DNA of 64,000 nucleotides from Dipteronia dyeriana (GCA_032871835.1 CM065302.1:1177094-1241093); one strand, 5' to 3'. Shown: positions 22,820 through 35,055, numbered from the stretch's first letter. Notes: generated by a model from the sequence alone, not told the origin. Numbers and translations: made by a program.

Positions 22820-22965
22820 TTTGAAATGGATTTTGACTGGAATATGGACTGGATTTACATCTTCATACCGCTGCGTATATATATTCACAGAATTTGAAAT
22901 GGATTTTGACTGGAATATGGACTGGATTTACATCTTCATACTGCTGCCAAATTCACTTCAATTTT
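22820..22965. repeat. Tandem duplication, 73-base period
   Basis: Two copies of tttgaaatggattttgactg, then gaatatggactgg and tttacatcttcatac, start at 22820 and 22893. They are almost identical. Confidence 0.88.
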
Positions 22966-23096
22966 TGTCTAACTACACCCGAGTTAAGATCATTACATGT
23001 CACTTGAAAGTGACTTGACTTCACTTTCGTTATCGTATTATTCACATGTTAGAATTATTTTTCTCTTGCTTCATTCCCGGGACTTGGAAGAAAAAA

Positions 23097-25230
23097 ATGG
23101 CTGAAATCAAAGCCGAAACGAGTCATCATCACTACCATTTAATCGTATCCGATTCCATTAACATTTCAGACCAACAAAAGAAGCACCAGAGACCGAAGCA
23201 TGTCGCTTATCTGGGCATCTTTAGAGGTCTTACTGTTGCGGTAACTCACTTCTTCAACCTCTTAATTAATTTATCAACTCAATTTCATTGTTTAATCAAC
23301 TTTTCTTTAACTTTGGCTTGTGGGGTTTTAACTTTTAAGTAGTTGATGATTCTTGTTGATGATGCTGGAGGTGACTGGCCTGTGATTGGTCACGCTCCAT
23401 GGAATGTCTGCAATTTAGCTGATTTTGTCATGCCCTTTTTCCTCTTCATTGTTGGCATCTCCATTTCACTCTCTCTCAAGGTCTTTTCTTTTATCATCAT
23501 TTTTCTTTGAAACACGCTACTAGTATTTATAAATAAAATGTTTAATTGCTGACCATCTTGTGTATGTAGAGAATATCAAGCCGAATTGAAGCTGCCAAGA
23601 AGGTGATTCTTAGGACTTTGAAGCTCCTCTTTTGGGGCATCTTGTTACAAGGTTACTTTCCTTTTTCTCCATCTCTGCTTTTCATTTTATGTGGTTGCAT
23701 GCCAAAGTCTTGATGTTTGATTTGTATGTTTATTTTGTGAATTATAAGGTGGGTTACTCACATGCTCCTGACAAGTTAACAGATGAGGTTGATGTCAAAA
23801 TGATAAGATGGTGTGGTATTCTCCAGGTAATTTTTGTCTCAGCTTCTATATAATTGCTAGTTTATGCTAATTTTGGAAGTAATTTGATTTAATTAATATT
23901 TCTAGAGAATAGCTTTTGCATATTTGGTTGTGGCATTGGTGGAAATCTATACAAAAGATGCAAACGATACCTTATATGGATCGATCACCAGGTCAATTCT
24001 CTGTCTTCAAGTTATATTATAGGCACTGGTAAGCTTCTACATCTAACACATGGTGAGCATTGGAATTAACACGAAATCACGAACTATTCATGACATTCCT
24101 TTTTCCAAATCTCTTGTCTATTCATGCATTTGAATCTTATTTTCTTTTTTCACTTGCAGCCATTCCTCTGAATAAACAGTTGTACACTTTTAGCTATGTT
24201 TGTGTAACATCTGGGCAGCACTGTTTTTCTCAGCTATCTATGCCCTGGTAGGATGGCCCGAAACATTTTGTTGATTGAACTTATATAAGGTATACTCCTA
24301 TTGGAATATGATCATACTGGTTTATACAGGAGATATAGAGCCAGAAAATAAACTTCATAACCTCTGTATTTTAGGGAACTAAGTATGCTATCTTCAAATA
24401 CTATTGAGATGGTGTTCTGATTTTAGTAATAGTGTGAAACATATGCATCGTTCATCTCATAATATGCACATGCAACCTCTAGAATGGAACTTTGTTTTAT
24501 TCTCCTATTCAAGTCCATTCGATCTTATTCTGATGTATATATATACTGTGCTCTACCAGGTTGATATATGGGATTTGAAGGACATGTTTCTGCCATTTGA
24601 ATGGATTGGCATGAACGCCATGCTTGTTTATGTCATCGCAGCTGAAGGCATTTTTGCAGGATTCATCAACGGGTGGTATTACGATGATCCACATAATACA
24701 TTGGTATGTTTTCTTGTTATGTAGTATACACATTGCTTTTAAATCCAAGAAGAATAACATTATAACAAATTTCTACAGCCTTGCTCTCTGCTTTGAGGCC
24801 TTAGCTTCTTTATTGCACGAGAGTTGCACACAAACGCATGCACGTAGAGAACATACATGTTAGATTTGTAGGTTGGAATAGGAGTTCAGGTTGAAGCTGA
24901 GTTGGAACAATTACTGAACAGCTACTGCTCAATTCTCATTGTCATAATTTTCTTATAGATCTTTTGATTATTTTAGATCGATCATAGAATTGCATGACCA
25001 AGTTGTTGATCATTTTCAGCATCTGTTGTGATTGTTGCATAACATCCGTATACTTATCAAGGGATCAATCTAATGTGTGACGGGTATATTGGATTCAAAA
25101 GCACGTTTTCATCAGAGTTTGGCATTCACGATGAGTATGCATTCTACTTTATGTTTTCTTCACAGAGATCCTGTTCTGGGGTATCGTAACAGGCATGTTG
25201 CATAGGCCTCGTATTTATTGGAAGCTTTGA
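23097..25230 (+). pseudogene. HGSNAT-like N-acetyltransferase (DUF1624-type) gene, disabled
   Basis: This is a multi-exon gene of the heparan-alpha-glucosaminide N-acetyltransferase-like family, multi-pass membrane proteins whose human member acts in the lysosome; the plant role is not settled. Exons seen: 23097-23240 (starts MAEIKAE, ends FRGLTVA), 23343-23480 (MILVDDAGGDWP, NLADFVMPFFLF), 23570-23651, 23749-23826 (YSHAPDKLTDEVDV), 23906-23991 (AFAYLVVALVEIYTKD), 24160-24247 (PLNKQLYTFSYVCVTSG), 24560-24703 (WIGMNAMLVYV, FINGWYYDDPHNTL) and about 25086-25230 (LFWGIVTGMLHRPRIYWKL then stop). Defects: one extra base at the start of the 23749 exon; the middle exons between 23991 and 24160 almost wholly lost; a frameshift after VTSG; no clear acceptor for the last exon; and an in-frame tga near 25130 where cga is expected, a CpG-type change. 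Confidence 0.88.
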
Positions 25231-25753
25231 CGGCTTTACTTCATGTATATGTATACGTTTTCTACCACTAGATGTAAATTGCTTCTGCATGTAACTCATG
25301 CTTATGCCAAAACATTATGTTATAATCAACTAATTATTTGTTTTTTTGAATCAAATGTAAATGAGGTCCAATATTCAGCCCAATTAATGTAAAGTGAAAC
25401 TCAACTGCTTTATTCAAATTTGTTTTATTTGCAATTCAACACAAGCCTAACTTGCATACTTGTCTCTACTTCTTGTCTACTTATGATCGTTACTGCTGAT
25501 TACTAATTTATGTAGGTGATTAATGGATCTAAGCATCCATCTAGACCTTGGCTGTCGAACACATGTTGGCCGCTTTCAGGGTATTAACTTGCGCCATTGA
25601 TTTCAATTGTCTGCTCTATTTCAGCTCTAGCTGCCAATTCTATATACACTTCCCAATTAAGCTGCAGAAACAATTCCGTTTATAGCATACTATGTAGGAT
25701 CTACCTCGTTTGTAAAGCTAATATCTCTCTCGATGTCTTTTTCTGAGGATCTA

Positions 25754-25788
<35 letters not shown>

Positions 25789-26375
25789 TTGCTAGTGTAT
25801 ATATATATAAACACTGGGTCCGGTGGTTTCGGTTGAACAAGTGAAGAAGAAGATGATAAATAGATAAGAAGAATGAGGAAAAACAAACTTTGACTGCATC
25901 TTTCTTTTTCTACATTTTTTATAGGTTGGTGTTGGATCATGGGTACTCATAGTTTACTCATAGTTTCTTTATGGTTCCTGAACACCTTTCACTATTCATA
26001 ACAAGGATGGTGGGTAAACTGTGTGCATATCACCTGTCCTTCGGGTTTGAGTCCCACCGTGTGCACGGTGCTACAGTGGTGCTGATTATGGCAAGGTTTT
26101 CACTGTAAATTGGTCTTGACATGAATCATGATATTGCTGATACTTTCTAGATATCAAGTTTAATAGCAAGTATCAAGTATATATCTCATGAGATCTGGAT
26201 CCTTTCTCATCTTAATTGTCATCACGTTCATAATTTATCGACACGTGTATCTAATATATCAAATGAATGATTTAGATTATTTATATTAATTTTTATGTTT
26301 TTATGCTACGAAAAGGTAGAACCAATCAAGACCATTGATTAAGATGAGGACAATATGCGGTGAGGAGGGGATCCA
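25231..26375. other. 3' flank and gene-free stretch
   Basis: It starts with the presumed 3' untranslated region of the HGSNAT-like pseudogene. No further exon is secure. A TA microsatellite lies at 25756-25788, with a second short one near 25797. Confidence 0.45.
25756..25788. repeat. (TA)n microsatellite
   Basis: A pure TA run, preceded by ctagtg, which recurs just after it before a second short TA run. Confidence 0.9.
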
Positions 26376-26384
26376 AATCCTATC

Positions 26385-26539
26385 CAATAATGTTACTTTG
26401 TCCAAATTTGGTACTCAAATGATGTGACATAACTATAATCCATTCATTTAGATGATATTAGATTTGTATGATTTAAATGGATGGATTATAGTGTCACTAC
26501 ATCATTTGAACATCAAATTTGAACAAAATAACATTACTC
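26385..26539. mobile_element. Mutator-type MITE, 155 bp with 9-bp duplication
   Basis: The element is nearly all inverted repeat: the left arm (aataatgttactttgtccaa, aaatgatgtgac, actataatccattcattta) pairs with the right arm at roughly 80-85 percent. It is flanked on both sides by the identical 9-mer aatcctatc (26376-26384 and 26540-26548). A 9-bp target duplication points to Mutator-like elements. It ends about 130 bases before the start codon of the cysteine-rich peptide gene, in that gene's promoter region. Confidence 0.75.
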
Positions 26540-26604
26540 AATCCTATCTCATGCATCACAAGATGCAATACGATGACCAAAAACATTTTCACACTCGAAA
26601 AAGT

Positions 26605-26621
26605 GTATATATATACCACCA
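26605..26621 (+). promoter_or_regulatory. TATA-like site of the cysteine-rich peptide gene
   Basis: gtgtatatatatacc lies about 65 bases before the start codon at 26679, a usual distance for a plant TATA box. No experiment supports it. Confidence 0.4.
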
Positions 26622-26678
26622 TTATATTTCTTTAATGGACATATAAAAAAGCAATTACTACTCATCTTTCAAACAAGA

Positions 26679-27017
26679 ATGGAGAAACAATCAGTCCACT
26701 TGGCTTGCTTTGTAGTTCTTCTCGTCATCATTGCTGGTATTACAGACCTTTATTCATTATGTTATTTTATATATTACATCATGATACCAGAGCTATAAAT
26801 GAATATTTATGTTAAATTGAAAGTGGTATTGATATTGATAGGTATGAGAATGGGAGAAGCAAGGCCTCGTGAATGCGAAGAGGACGAAGACTGTTCTGGT
26901 CGTCTACACTGTACACCCAGTTCTATCATTCCTATATGCACCCCTTCTGGATTTTGTGCATGTATAACAGAGAAGTTACCACTAGCGGTGAATACTAGAA
27001 ATGAATTCAATGTCTAA
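26679..27017 (+). CDS. Defensin-like / NCR-like secreted cysteine-rich peptide
   Basis: A two-exon gene. Exon 26679-26736 encodes MEKQSVHLACFVVLLVIIAG, a typical signal peptide. The intron 26737-26841 has gt and ag ends (ttgatag), and exon 26842-27017 joins in phase to give 77 residues. The mature part has six cysteines with spacing C-x5-C-x6-C-x8-C-x4-C-x-C after ARPRE, with an acidic EEDEDC stretch. This architecture, one intron just after the signal peptide and a short cysteine-rich second exon, is that of plant defensin-like or nodule-cysteine-rich-like peptides. The ATG is the first after a TATA-like site, and aataaa occurs about 40 bases after the stop. The frame has no defect. It is probably secreted to the cell wall or a symbiotic or pathogen interface. 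The exact subfamily is uncertain, and the tail after the last cysteine is unusually long. Confidence 0.72.
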
Positions 27018-28439
27018 AAATCAATGATTTCTGAGCATATAAACTTTTCTGACTAATAAAATTTTATTTTTCTTGTTTCTTTTTCAGATCTCTATCTATA
27101 ATTTATATGGTCATATTCTATCTGATTTATCCTAATCATTGATTACTTCAATCAAAACTATTAATTGCCAAAAACATTTTCACACTATAAAAAGAATAAT
27201 AATCTCAGTCCTTTCTAATTTTATATAATTGGAGGAAATTGAATAACAAATAATTGAAATCATTTTTTAATAAAATAATTATTTAATTTATAAATTATTA
27301 AAATGAAAATATTCAAAATTAATTTTAAATAAATCTATGGTTTTATATTGTTTTTAAATATATGATTTATTTATCATTTATTTAATATTATATATATATA
27401 AAATAATAATTCTCATATTAGGATCGTCAGAGCTTAATTATATCAGGACATTCAACAATAACCACTTATTCACAGTGGGTCCACAACTCCATATTAATAA
27501 ATACTCACACTCATACCTAATGTGTGGTTGTGGTTGTACATCCTTATCTCTTATATCAGGACCGTCCATACCAGAGAACCACTATATATATATAATCCCT
27601 CTAACACCAGATTACACAAGGTCACAAACCCACCGATAACACCAGATTACACAAGGTCACAAACCCACCGATTTGGTGGGTTTATGTAACACTAATTCTA
27701 GACAACCCAAAAACTAATCCAAATGATATGATAAGTGAGTGTTTTCAATAATCATATTATTATAATTAAATTTTAGATTAATTATTTGGGTTATATAATA
27801 TATATTCAAATCATTTGTCAAAAAATAGTGTCCCAATTTATGCTATGTGTACATAATCATATACATTTAATTCTAAAAAAAAAAAAAACGTGTATACATG
27901 GCTCAATTTATATCCATCCAATTTGATTGGTTAGACATTAATTGAGACATCATTTTTTTATAGATAATTTGAATTCATATGATATTACTCTTTATATAAT
28001 CTCGTGTTAATATGATTAATTATGGTCCATCGGATTGGAGATTGATGGGCCTACCAAATATTGGATTAAGTTTGAAAATAGTCTAATAATTTCCGTATGG
28101 ATAGTTTCGAATACCATACGAATAATAAGGGTAAATTTAACATAAATATTTTTTAAAAAACAATACTTTAATTGAGTTATGATAGTTATAAAACATTTTA
28201 AGAAGTAAACACATTAGAATTTACTATTTAGTGTGGGAGCTCAATAACAGTGCTTATGTATACATTATCCCCAATCAAATTGGTTGCAACTTATAGGAAT
28301 AGGCAAAAACAAATAAGTCGAACCTAAATTAATAAGATATTGATGCACCAAAATGCATATACGAATATGCAGGTTGAGCAAAGATTTCTTCTTTTTGTTA
28401 CCCTAAATTAATAAGATGTTGATACATCAAAATAGACGA
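27018..28439. other. Gene-free flank of the cysteine-rich peptide gene
   Basis: Apart from the repeat at 27602, only one notable match is seen. ccaaaaacattttcacact followed by aaaaag at about 27169-27197 copies the peptide gene's promoter at 26578-26605, suggesting a lost tandem duplicate. No second peptide frame follows. Confidence 0.5.
27602..27671. repeat. Tandem duplication, 35-base unit
   Basis: The unit taacaccagattacacaagg followed by tcacaaacccaccga occurs twice with no difference, at 27602 and 27637. Confidence 0.92.
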
Positions 28440-30850
28440 TGAACGTTGGGACAAGACGAGAAGAGGATCTAAATCCGATTGTTGTAAGAATATTTTCAAT
28501 GCTATGCTATTTTATTGTATCAATACTATAAATTTGTATAGAGTAAAAAAAAAATACTACAATGTAATGTTAAATTTGGTATAGTGCTATACTTGGTGTT
28601 TGGTGTCAAATTTGGCATAAAGTAAAATTTAGTATAACAATAAATATATCTATATTTGTTGACTTTTACGATTTTAAGTAATAAATATTTGATAAATTTG
28701 ACACAACAAGAAAATGAAAATGAAAAAGGAAAAACTTTCAAAAAAATTATTCAATACATTAATTGTATTTGATGACTTTTATATTCTTAAATGATAAAAA
28801 AAAAATAACATTTCAAATAGAATTATATACATAAGAGCATCTCCAATGCAGTACCAAATTAATGTGTTATTGTTAAAATTTAGCGTAGAGTACAAAAGTC
28901 TTCCTCAAATACAGTGTTAAATACTGTACCAAATTTGGTATATGCTATATTGTGTGCCAAATTAGGCACACATATTTGGCACACAATATAACATATATCA
29001 AATTTGGTACAACAATAAATGTACCTTTTTTAATTGTAAAAATACTATTATATATATATATATATTAAATAGTTAAAATAATTTAAATTTAATGTACATT
29101 AATGATATTTCAATATTTCATCCAACCATTTTTCAACATTTTAATAAATGCATTAATGGTAAATGTTGACTTTTATAATTTTAATTAATAAAATAATAAA
29201 AATAACATGTTAAATACAACTGTGTATTGGAGTACAATGCTAAATTGTTGTGTCAAATATAACATTTTACACTTTTTTGCGCCAAATTTGACATTGACAA
29301 TAAAACATGCATTGAAAATGTTTTAGAGTACAATACTAAATTGATGTGATACATTTTACCATTTTCGTGCGCTAAATTTGCTATTGATATTGACATATGC
29401 ACTGAGGATGGTATATGACAGTTTTGAGATAACTCTAATCAAATAAATTTTCTATAATAATAATAATAATAAATAATAATAATTACCCCATTTAAAACCC
29501 CATGTGCTCTTTTTTTTTTGTTAGCTCAGCCACAAGTACGGATGGGTGTCGGACCGAATGGGGCGGGAGTAGGTCCTCATTGGTATAAGTTGAGGAGAGG
29601 ATCTAGATCCGAATGTTGTAAGAGCATTTCCAATACAATGCCATTTTATTGTGTCAATGCTCTAATTTTGCATAGAGTGAAAAAAATATACTCCAATACA
29701 ATGTCAAATGTTGTGCTAAATTTAGCATATGTTATACTTTGTGTCAAATTTGGCACCAAATATAGCAAAATTTGACACAAAGTATAACATTATGATAAAT
29801 TTGACACAATAATAAATACAGTTGTATTTGTTGACTTTTTAATTTTTAAATAATAAAAATTTGATAAATTTGGCACAGTAAGAAAATGAAAAATAAAAAA
29901 GGAAGCACTTTCAAAAAATATTCAATGCATTAATTATATTTGTCTACATTTATACTTTTAAATAGTAAAAAAAAAAAGGATTTCAAATAGAATTGTATGC
30001 ATTGAAGTACAAAGCTAAATTGATGTACCAAATAGAACATTTTATTATTTTTTTATGTAAAATTTTGCATTGACATTGACATCGACATCGGAGATGATCT
30101 AAGACAGCTTTGAGAAAACTCTGATCCAATATATTTTCTATAATAATAATAATATAAAACCCCATGTATTTTTTTTTTGTTAGCTTATCCACAAGTAGGG
30201 ATGGGCGTCGGTCCAATGGGGCCGGAGCAGGTCCTCCCACCCCCATTCCTCAACCCTTCACTCTATTGGGACAAGTTGAGAAGAGGATCCAAATCCGATT
30301 GTTGTAAGAGTATCTCCAATACAATGCTCTTTTATTATGTCAATGCTCTAATTTTACATAGAGTAAAAAAAAAACGTACTCCGATGAAATGTCAAATGTT
30401 GTGTCAAATTTGGCATATGCTATACTTTGTGCTAAATTTGGTACAATTTGGTACAAAGTATAGCATTATACCAAATTTAGCACAAGAATAAACACAACTG
30501 TATTTGTTGACTATTACGATTTTAATTTATAAATAATAAAAAATTGGTAAATCTGGCACAACAAGAAAATGGAAAATAAAAAAGGAAACACTTTCAAAAA
30601 AATATTCAAATGCATTAATTGTATTTGTCGACTTTTATACTTTTAAATATTAAAAAAATAAAAATAGCATTTCAAATAAAATTGTATGCATTAGAGTAAA
30701 AAGATAAATTGATGTGATAAATATAATATTTTACTATTTTTTATACAAAATTTGGTATTAAGATTGGCATATGCATTAAGGACGGTCTAAGACAGCTTAG
30801 AGACAATTATGATCCCATATATTTTCTATAATAATAATAACAATTACCCT
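28440..30850. repeat. Tandem array of MITE-like units
   Basis: Three related units start near 28449, 29587 and 30270 with gagaggatc, then atccgattgttgtaag, then caatgc. Each runs through a gctaaatttggtat hairpin-forming core to ctaatca or ctgatcc, then ttttctataataataa. The last two are joined by a shared linker (gttagct, ccacaagta, ggatggg) at a 659-base period. The first unit is longer because a related element beginning gagcatctccaatgcagtac (about 28834) is nested in it. The hairpin in each core (for example 28917-29007, caaatttggtat against the complement) is typical of small fold-back MITEs. No coding. Confidence 0.68.
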
Positions 30851-30859
30851 CCCACCCCC

Positions 30860-32400
30860 TGATAAACTCCCATTTCTACACTCGGTGTAGCCTCCATATC
30901 CTGTCAATTACACTCGTTCCTGAGTAAAAATCGAGTATTTAATGGTTTAACAAGCTTATGCAGGTTCCTTTAGCAATCCCGGGGTAATAGTGTGAAACTG
31001 AGAAAAATTGGGGGCCAAAATGAAAGAAGTGAAAATTTAAAAGGTCAAGTCTGGCAACGGTGAAGTGCCACTCAACCAACACCAGTCACCAACGCACGAT
31101 ATCAATGGTGTGGCGCTAGTGAAGCGTCACTAGACCACGCTACCCTTACCAACGCACGATATCAGTGGTCTTGCGCTGGTGAAGCGCCACTCGACCAGCA
31201 CAACACCAGCGCAACTGTTCAACTCAGCAGAACTTCTAGGTTTTCGTGCCTCACCCTTAAACATATAAATACCCCTTCTTGAGCTCTTCTTGGCACCTCT
31301 TGCAAGACCCTTAAGATTCAACTCCTCCCATTACAATCCAAAACCTCCAAGACACCACATTTCACTCAAATCCCTTGCCTTTCACTCAAATCCTTCACCA
31401 AATCACTTCATCAAACCTCTAATCCATCATCCAAACCTCAAAACCACTCTACCAAACACCAAATATTCAACTTTCCCACCATTTCCCACCATAAAAACCC
31501 AATCTTGGAGCATAAAGAGAAGCATCAAGAGAATGATCAAGTCAAACACATTCAATCAACCAAGATAGAGAACATCTACACTTAGTTTATTCTTAACCTT
31601 TCTCTCTTTCATTTAGTACTTGTATTTGATCATGGCTTGTATGAAAATCTCATCTTTTATAGCCATTTCTTATATTATGAACTAAACCCATATTGGCTAA
31701 GGCCAAGATGAAACATTTGTCATGATTTACTAATAAAGACCACCACTTTATTCATATTGCTTATGTTTATGTATATGTATTAATGCTTTAATTAACATTG
31801 AGTGTGTAGCTAGCATTTAATGTGTATTTGGTTTTTGTGTGATTCACTGAGAGGAGAAGCACACAACGTGCTTGATGAAATGCATGATAAAGGTCTAGTA
31901 AGGTAGAAATACTCTAGACTTGTCTCTATGACTCACTTAGTGAACCACTAAAATTAATGAACTTATGTGTATTTCGGATGACCATCGAGAGATAGGTTAT
32001 TGGTGCATATAAGTGTTGTTTCTATTACTCGAGAGAGAGTAGAGACTAATAGAGGGTGTCACGAGTCTATATTCACATTTGCATAATTTATTCATAATGG
32101 TGTGTCTATAAATTGGCGAGGATTGGTTAGGTGGATTTAAGGTCTTAGCCTAAGTTCTTAATAGTAATACAATCACTTACTTGTGTGTGACTTTGCTTTC
32201 ATTAGTTGCACTCTATGAGTAGTTTATATTTAATTAGTGTTAGTAGTCTAATTGAATCATCAAATATTTGTTTGTCTAAATAGTAGTTTAATCAATCAAT
32301 TGTGGTAATCAATCATCAATCCCCGTGGAACGAATCTTATTTATTATTGTGATACTCCCACGGCTCCGTACTATTACGGGTGCTCATTTAGGAGTGATCA
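30860..32400 (+). repeat. 5' LTR of the Athila-type element
   Basis: It starts TGATAA and ends TGATCA directly before the primer site, about 1541 bp. The 5' part holds repeated GC-rich modules built from gcgctggtgaagcgccac and ctcgaccagc. A TATA-like catataaatacc near 31261 suggests where transcription starts. The following C-rich, T-poor stretch (31290-31560) yields a spurious frame. Confidence 0.88.
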
Positions 32401-32405
32401 ATTTT

Positions 32406-32423
32406 TGGTGCCGCTGCCGGGGA
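32406..32423 (+). other. Primer binding site, tRNA-Asp type
   Basis: tggtgccgctgccgggga differs by two bases from the tggcgccgttgccgggga usual in Athila elements, read as complementary to a tRNA-Asp 3' end. It begins five bases after the LTR. Confidence 0.85.
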
Positions 32424-32585
32424 TTGAGCGGTTGATTGATATCACTACTAGTTGATTCACTACTAATTTAGACCTTTTACTTTGTGTTCATTTTCTTATG
32501 ATTGTAGGGTGGTTGCTCTTGTATGCATCATAGTACAAGGAGCAACAATTTACAGGATTTGAGGTTCGATCTGGATATTGAGGGA

Positions 32586-33690
32586 ATGACCCGGAGAAAT
32601 AGAAGGATTCGAAGACTAGCCATGAAATAAGGATTGGGGGATCAAGATCTCATACTAGCTGCAGCCCAAGGGGCACAAAATGAGCAAAACGGAGAAGATG
32701 ACAGGGCCATGAGAGATTTTGTGATGCCAATGATAGATCCAAACATATCGTCAATTCAACTCCCGAAGATAGTCGCGAACAACTTTGAGATCAAATCCCA
32801 TTTCTTTCAAATGTTGACAATTTGGCGGTTTACCAAGTGAAGACCCCAACGGGCATTTGAGGAATTTTGATCAGATTTGCTCAACATTTAAGATCAACTG
32901 GGCTACGGACAATGCGATTCAGTTGAGGATATTCCCTTTCTCATTAAAGGACCGAGCTAAGGCTTGGTATGATTCATTGGCACCAGGATCGATCACTACT
33001 TGGGATGAGTTGGCCCAACCATTCCTAAGCAAGTACTTCTCTCCCGGAAAGGCGACAGAATTGATGAATGAAATTCATGAATTCTCACAATTCGAATCGG
33101 AGTCCTTGTATAAAGCATGGGAGAGATACAATGAGTTGTTGATGAAATGTCCATGTCATAGGAGGCCGAAATGGTCAATTGTAGAAAAATTCTATCGGGG
33201 TATGAACTTAACCACTCGCCAATTTATGGATGCTTCGGCGGGTGGTTCTTTGATGAACAAGTCAATGGACACAGCCTATGATTTAATTAAAGAAATGTCA
33301 ATTGCAAAAAGCTATTGGGGGGATGACCGAAAGGTACCAAGGAATGCACCCCGCATGGTGGCAGTTGATCAAATGACCACAATACAAGCTCAAATAGAGG
33401 CTTTATATAACAAAGTTAGCAAGTTGGCAAGCTCTAGTGCAGCCTAAGTGAATATGGTGAATTGTGATTGTTGTTCGGGGCCTCATGCAAGTGTAGATTG
33501 CCAAGCGGGAAACTCATTTGCAACCTGTTCCATGGAACAAGTCTCCTTTGTGAACTATAACAAAAATTTTCCCTACCACAACTCCAACAACAAAAACCCT
33601 AACCCAAATAATAACCCTTATTCCAACACCTACAATCCCGGGTGGAGAAATCACCCTAACTTCTCATGGAAAGACAACATACAACCCTAA
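32586..33690 (+). pseudogene. Athila-type gag remnant
   Basis: The frame from ATG 32586 meets a stop at codon 15, then runs on as DLILAAAQGAQNEQNGED. A frameshift near 32830 moves to the main capsid-like frame: FPFSLKDRAKAWYDSL, GSITTWDELAQPFLSKYF, SLYKAWERYNELL, DASAGGSLMNK. This is the retrotransposon gag domain usual for Athila. After a stop at 33446 a short C-rich segment (CDCCSGPHASVDC) corresponds to the zinc-knuckle-like region, followed by an Asn/Pro-rich stretch. It would have made the particle shell protein. Confidence 0.88.
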
Positions 33691-34502
33691 CAACACCAAC
33701 CAACTTTCAAACCACCCAGATTCACCATGCCACAACAAGTCCCTCTTAGCAAAAAACTCCACTTCCAAAATCAACCCCTACCAACATCTAACCGAGAGAA
33801 AGCCGAAAATTGAAGACATTATCCAAGTACATGGTTAAGCTTGATGATAGAATGAAAACCCAATACTTGGCATTGAAGAAACTCGATACCAAAGTTGATC
33901 AAATTGCACAACATTCACAAGCCGCAAATAAAAATCTTGAAGCATAAATTGGTCATTTCGCTAGAGAGTCTCAAGTTCACCAATAAGGAACATTGCCAAG
34001 TGACACGGTGGTTAATCCTAACGAGCATTGCAAGGCAATCAATTTGAGAAGTGGTAAGGAAGTTGAGCTTCCTAAAGACTTTGGGAAAGGAAAAGAAGTT
34101 ATGGTTGAAGACGAAGAGACGTTTGAAGACCCATTGGTGGAGGAGAACCAAGTTAATGTGCTCCCAAATACTTCTCATGATTTACCTCCACCATAACAAG
34201 TGAAGGCATATGTATCTCCCATTCCCGACCAATAACGATTAAGGAAGCATAGAGATGCCCAACATTTTTCTAAATTCTTGGAGATTTTCAAGAAGCTTCA
34301 TATCAACATACCATTCACCGAAGCCTTTGCACAAATGCCCAAGCATACCAAGTTTTTGATAGAGCTTTTGGCAAACAAGAAGAAAATTGAGGATTTTGAA
34401 ATAGTGCCTCTAAATGAAGAGTGTAGTGCAATACTACAAAATAAGTTACCTCTAAAATTGTAAGATCCCGGGAAGTTCACCATTCCTTGCACTATTGACA
34501 CA

Positions 34503-34943
34503 TTGAAGTTCAGGAAGACATTGTTTGACTCTGGAGCAAGCATTAATTTGATGCCCTTTTTGATGTTTGAAAAGTTGAATGTTGGAGAGGTGAAATCAAC
34601 ACACATGACACTACAATTTGCAAATCGATCACTCAAATACCCAAGAGGGGTATTAGAGAATGTGCTAGTGAAAGTGGAGAGTTTGTACTTCCCCGTAGAC
34701 TTTGTTATCCTTGAGATAGAAGAAGATATTGAGATTCTGTTGCTTTTGGGAAGACAATTCTTAAAAACAACGGGTGTTTTGATTGATTTGAAGGATGACA
34801 AAATGACTTTATGGGTTGGGAAAGACAATGTTGAATTTGATTTGAGGAAAGCCATGAAAATGCCTACAGAGGTTGAGAGTTGTTCAAGAATTGAAGTTGT
34901 GGATCCCATTATTCAGAGAATATTTGCAAAAGGAGAGTCCTAA
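34503..34943 (+). pseudogene. Retropepsin-type protease remnant of the gypsy pol
   Basis: An open stretch carries the aspartic protease signature FDSGASINLMP near its start, then the strand FPVDFVILEIEED and LGRQFLKTTGVLIDL, as in plant gypsy proteases. It is separated from RT by stops, and short pieces upstream (33990-34460) are linker between gag and protease. Confidence 0.85.
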
Positions 34944-35055
34944 GGAGCCTCTAAAGGCTTGCATTGTGCATGGTGCATGTGAAGATGATGCAGATGAGGA
35001 CATATCGGAGTGTACCTTGCACTTGAGCTCCCTACCCTTGAAGAGTTAGAGAAAT

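Noticed and set aside
31290..31568. A 92-residue frame rich in Pro, Asn and His
   Set aside because: It lies in the leader part of the Athila-type 5' LTR, where the strand is C- and A-rich. No coding support.
34298..34909. A 203-residue minus-strand frame
   Set aside because: It is the antisense shadow of the gypsy protease region, which reads clearly on the plus strand.
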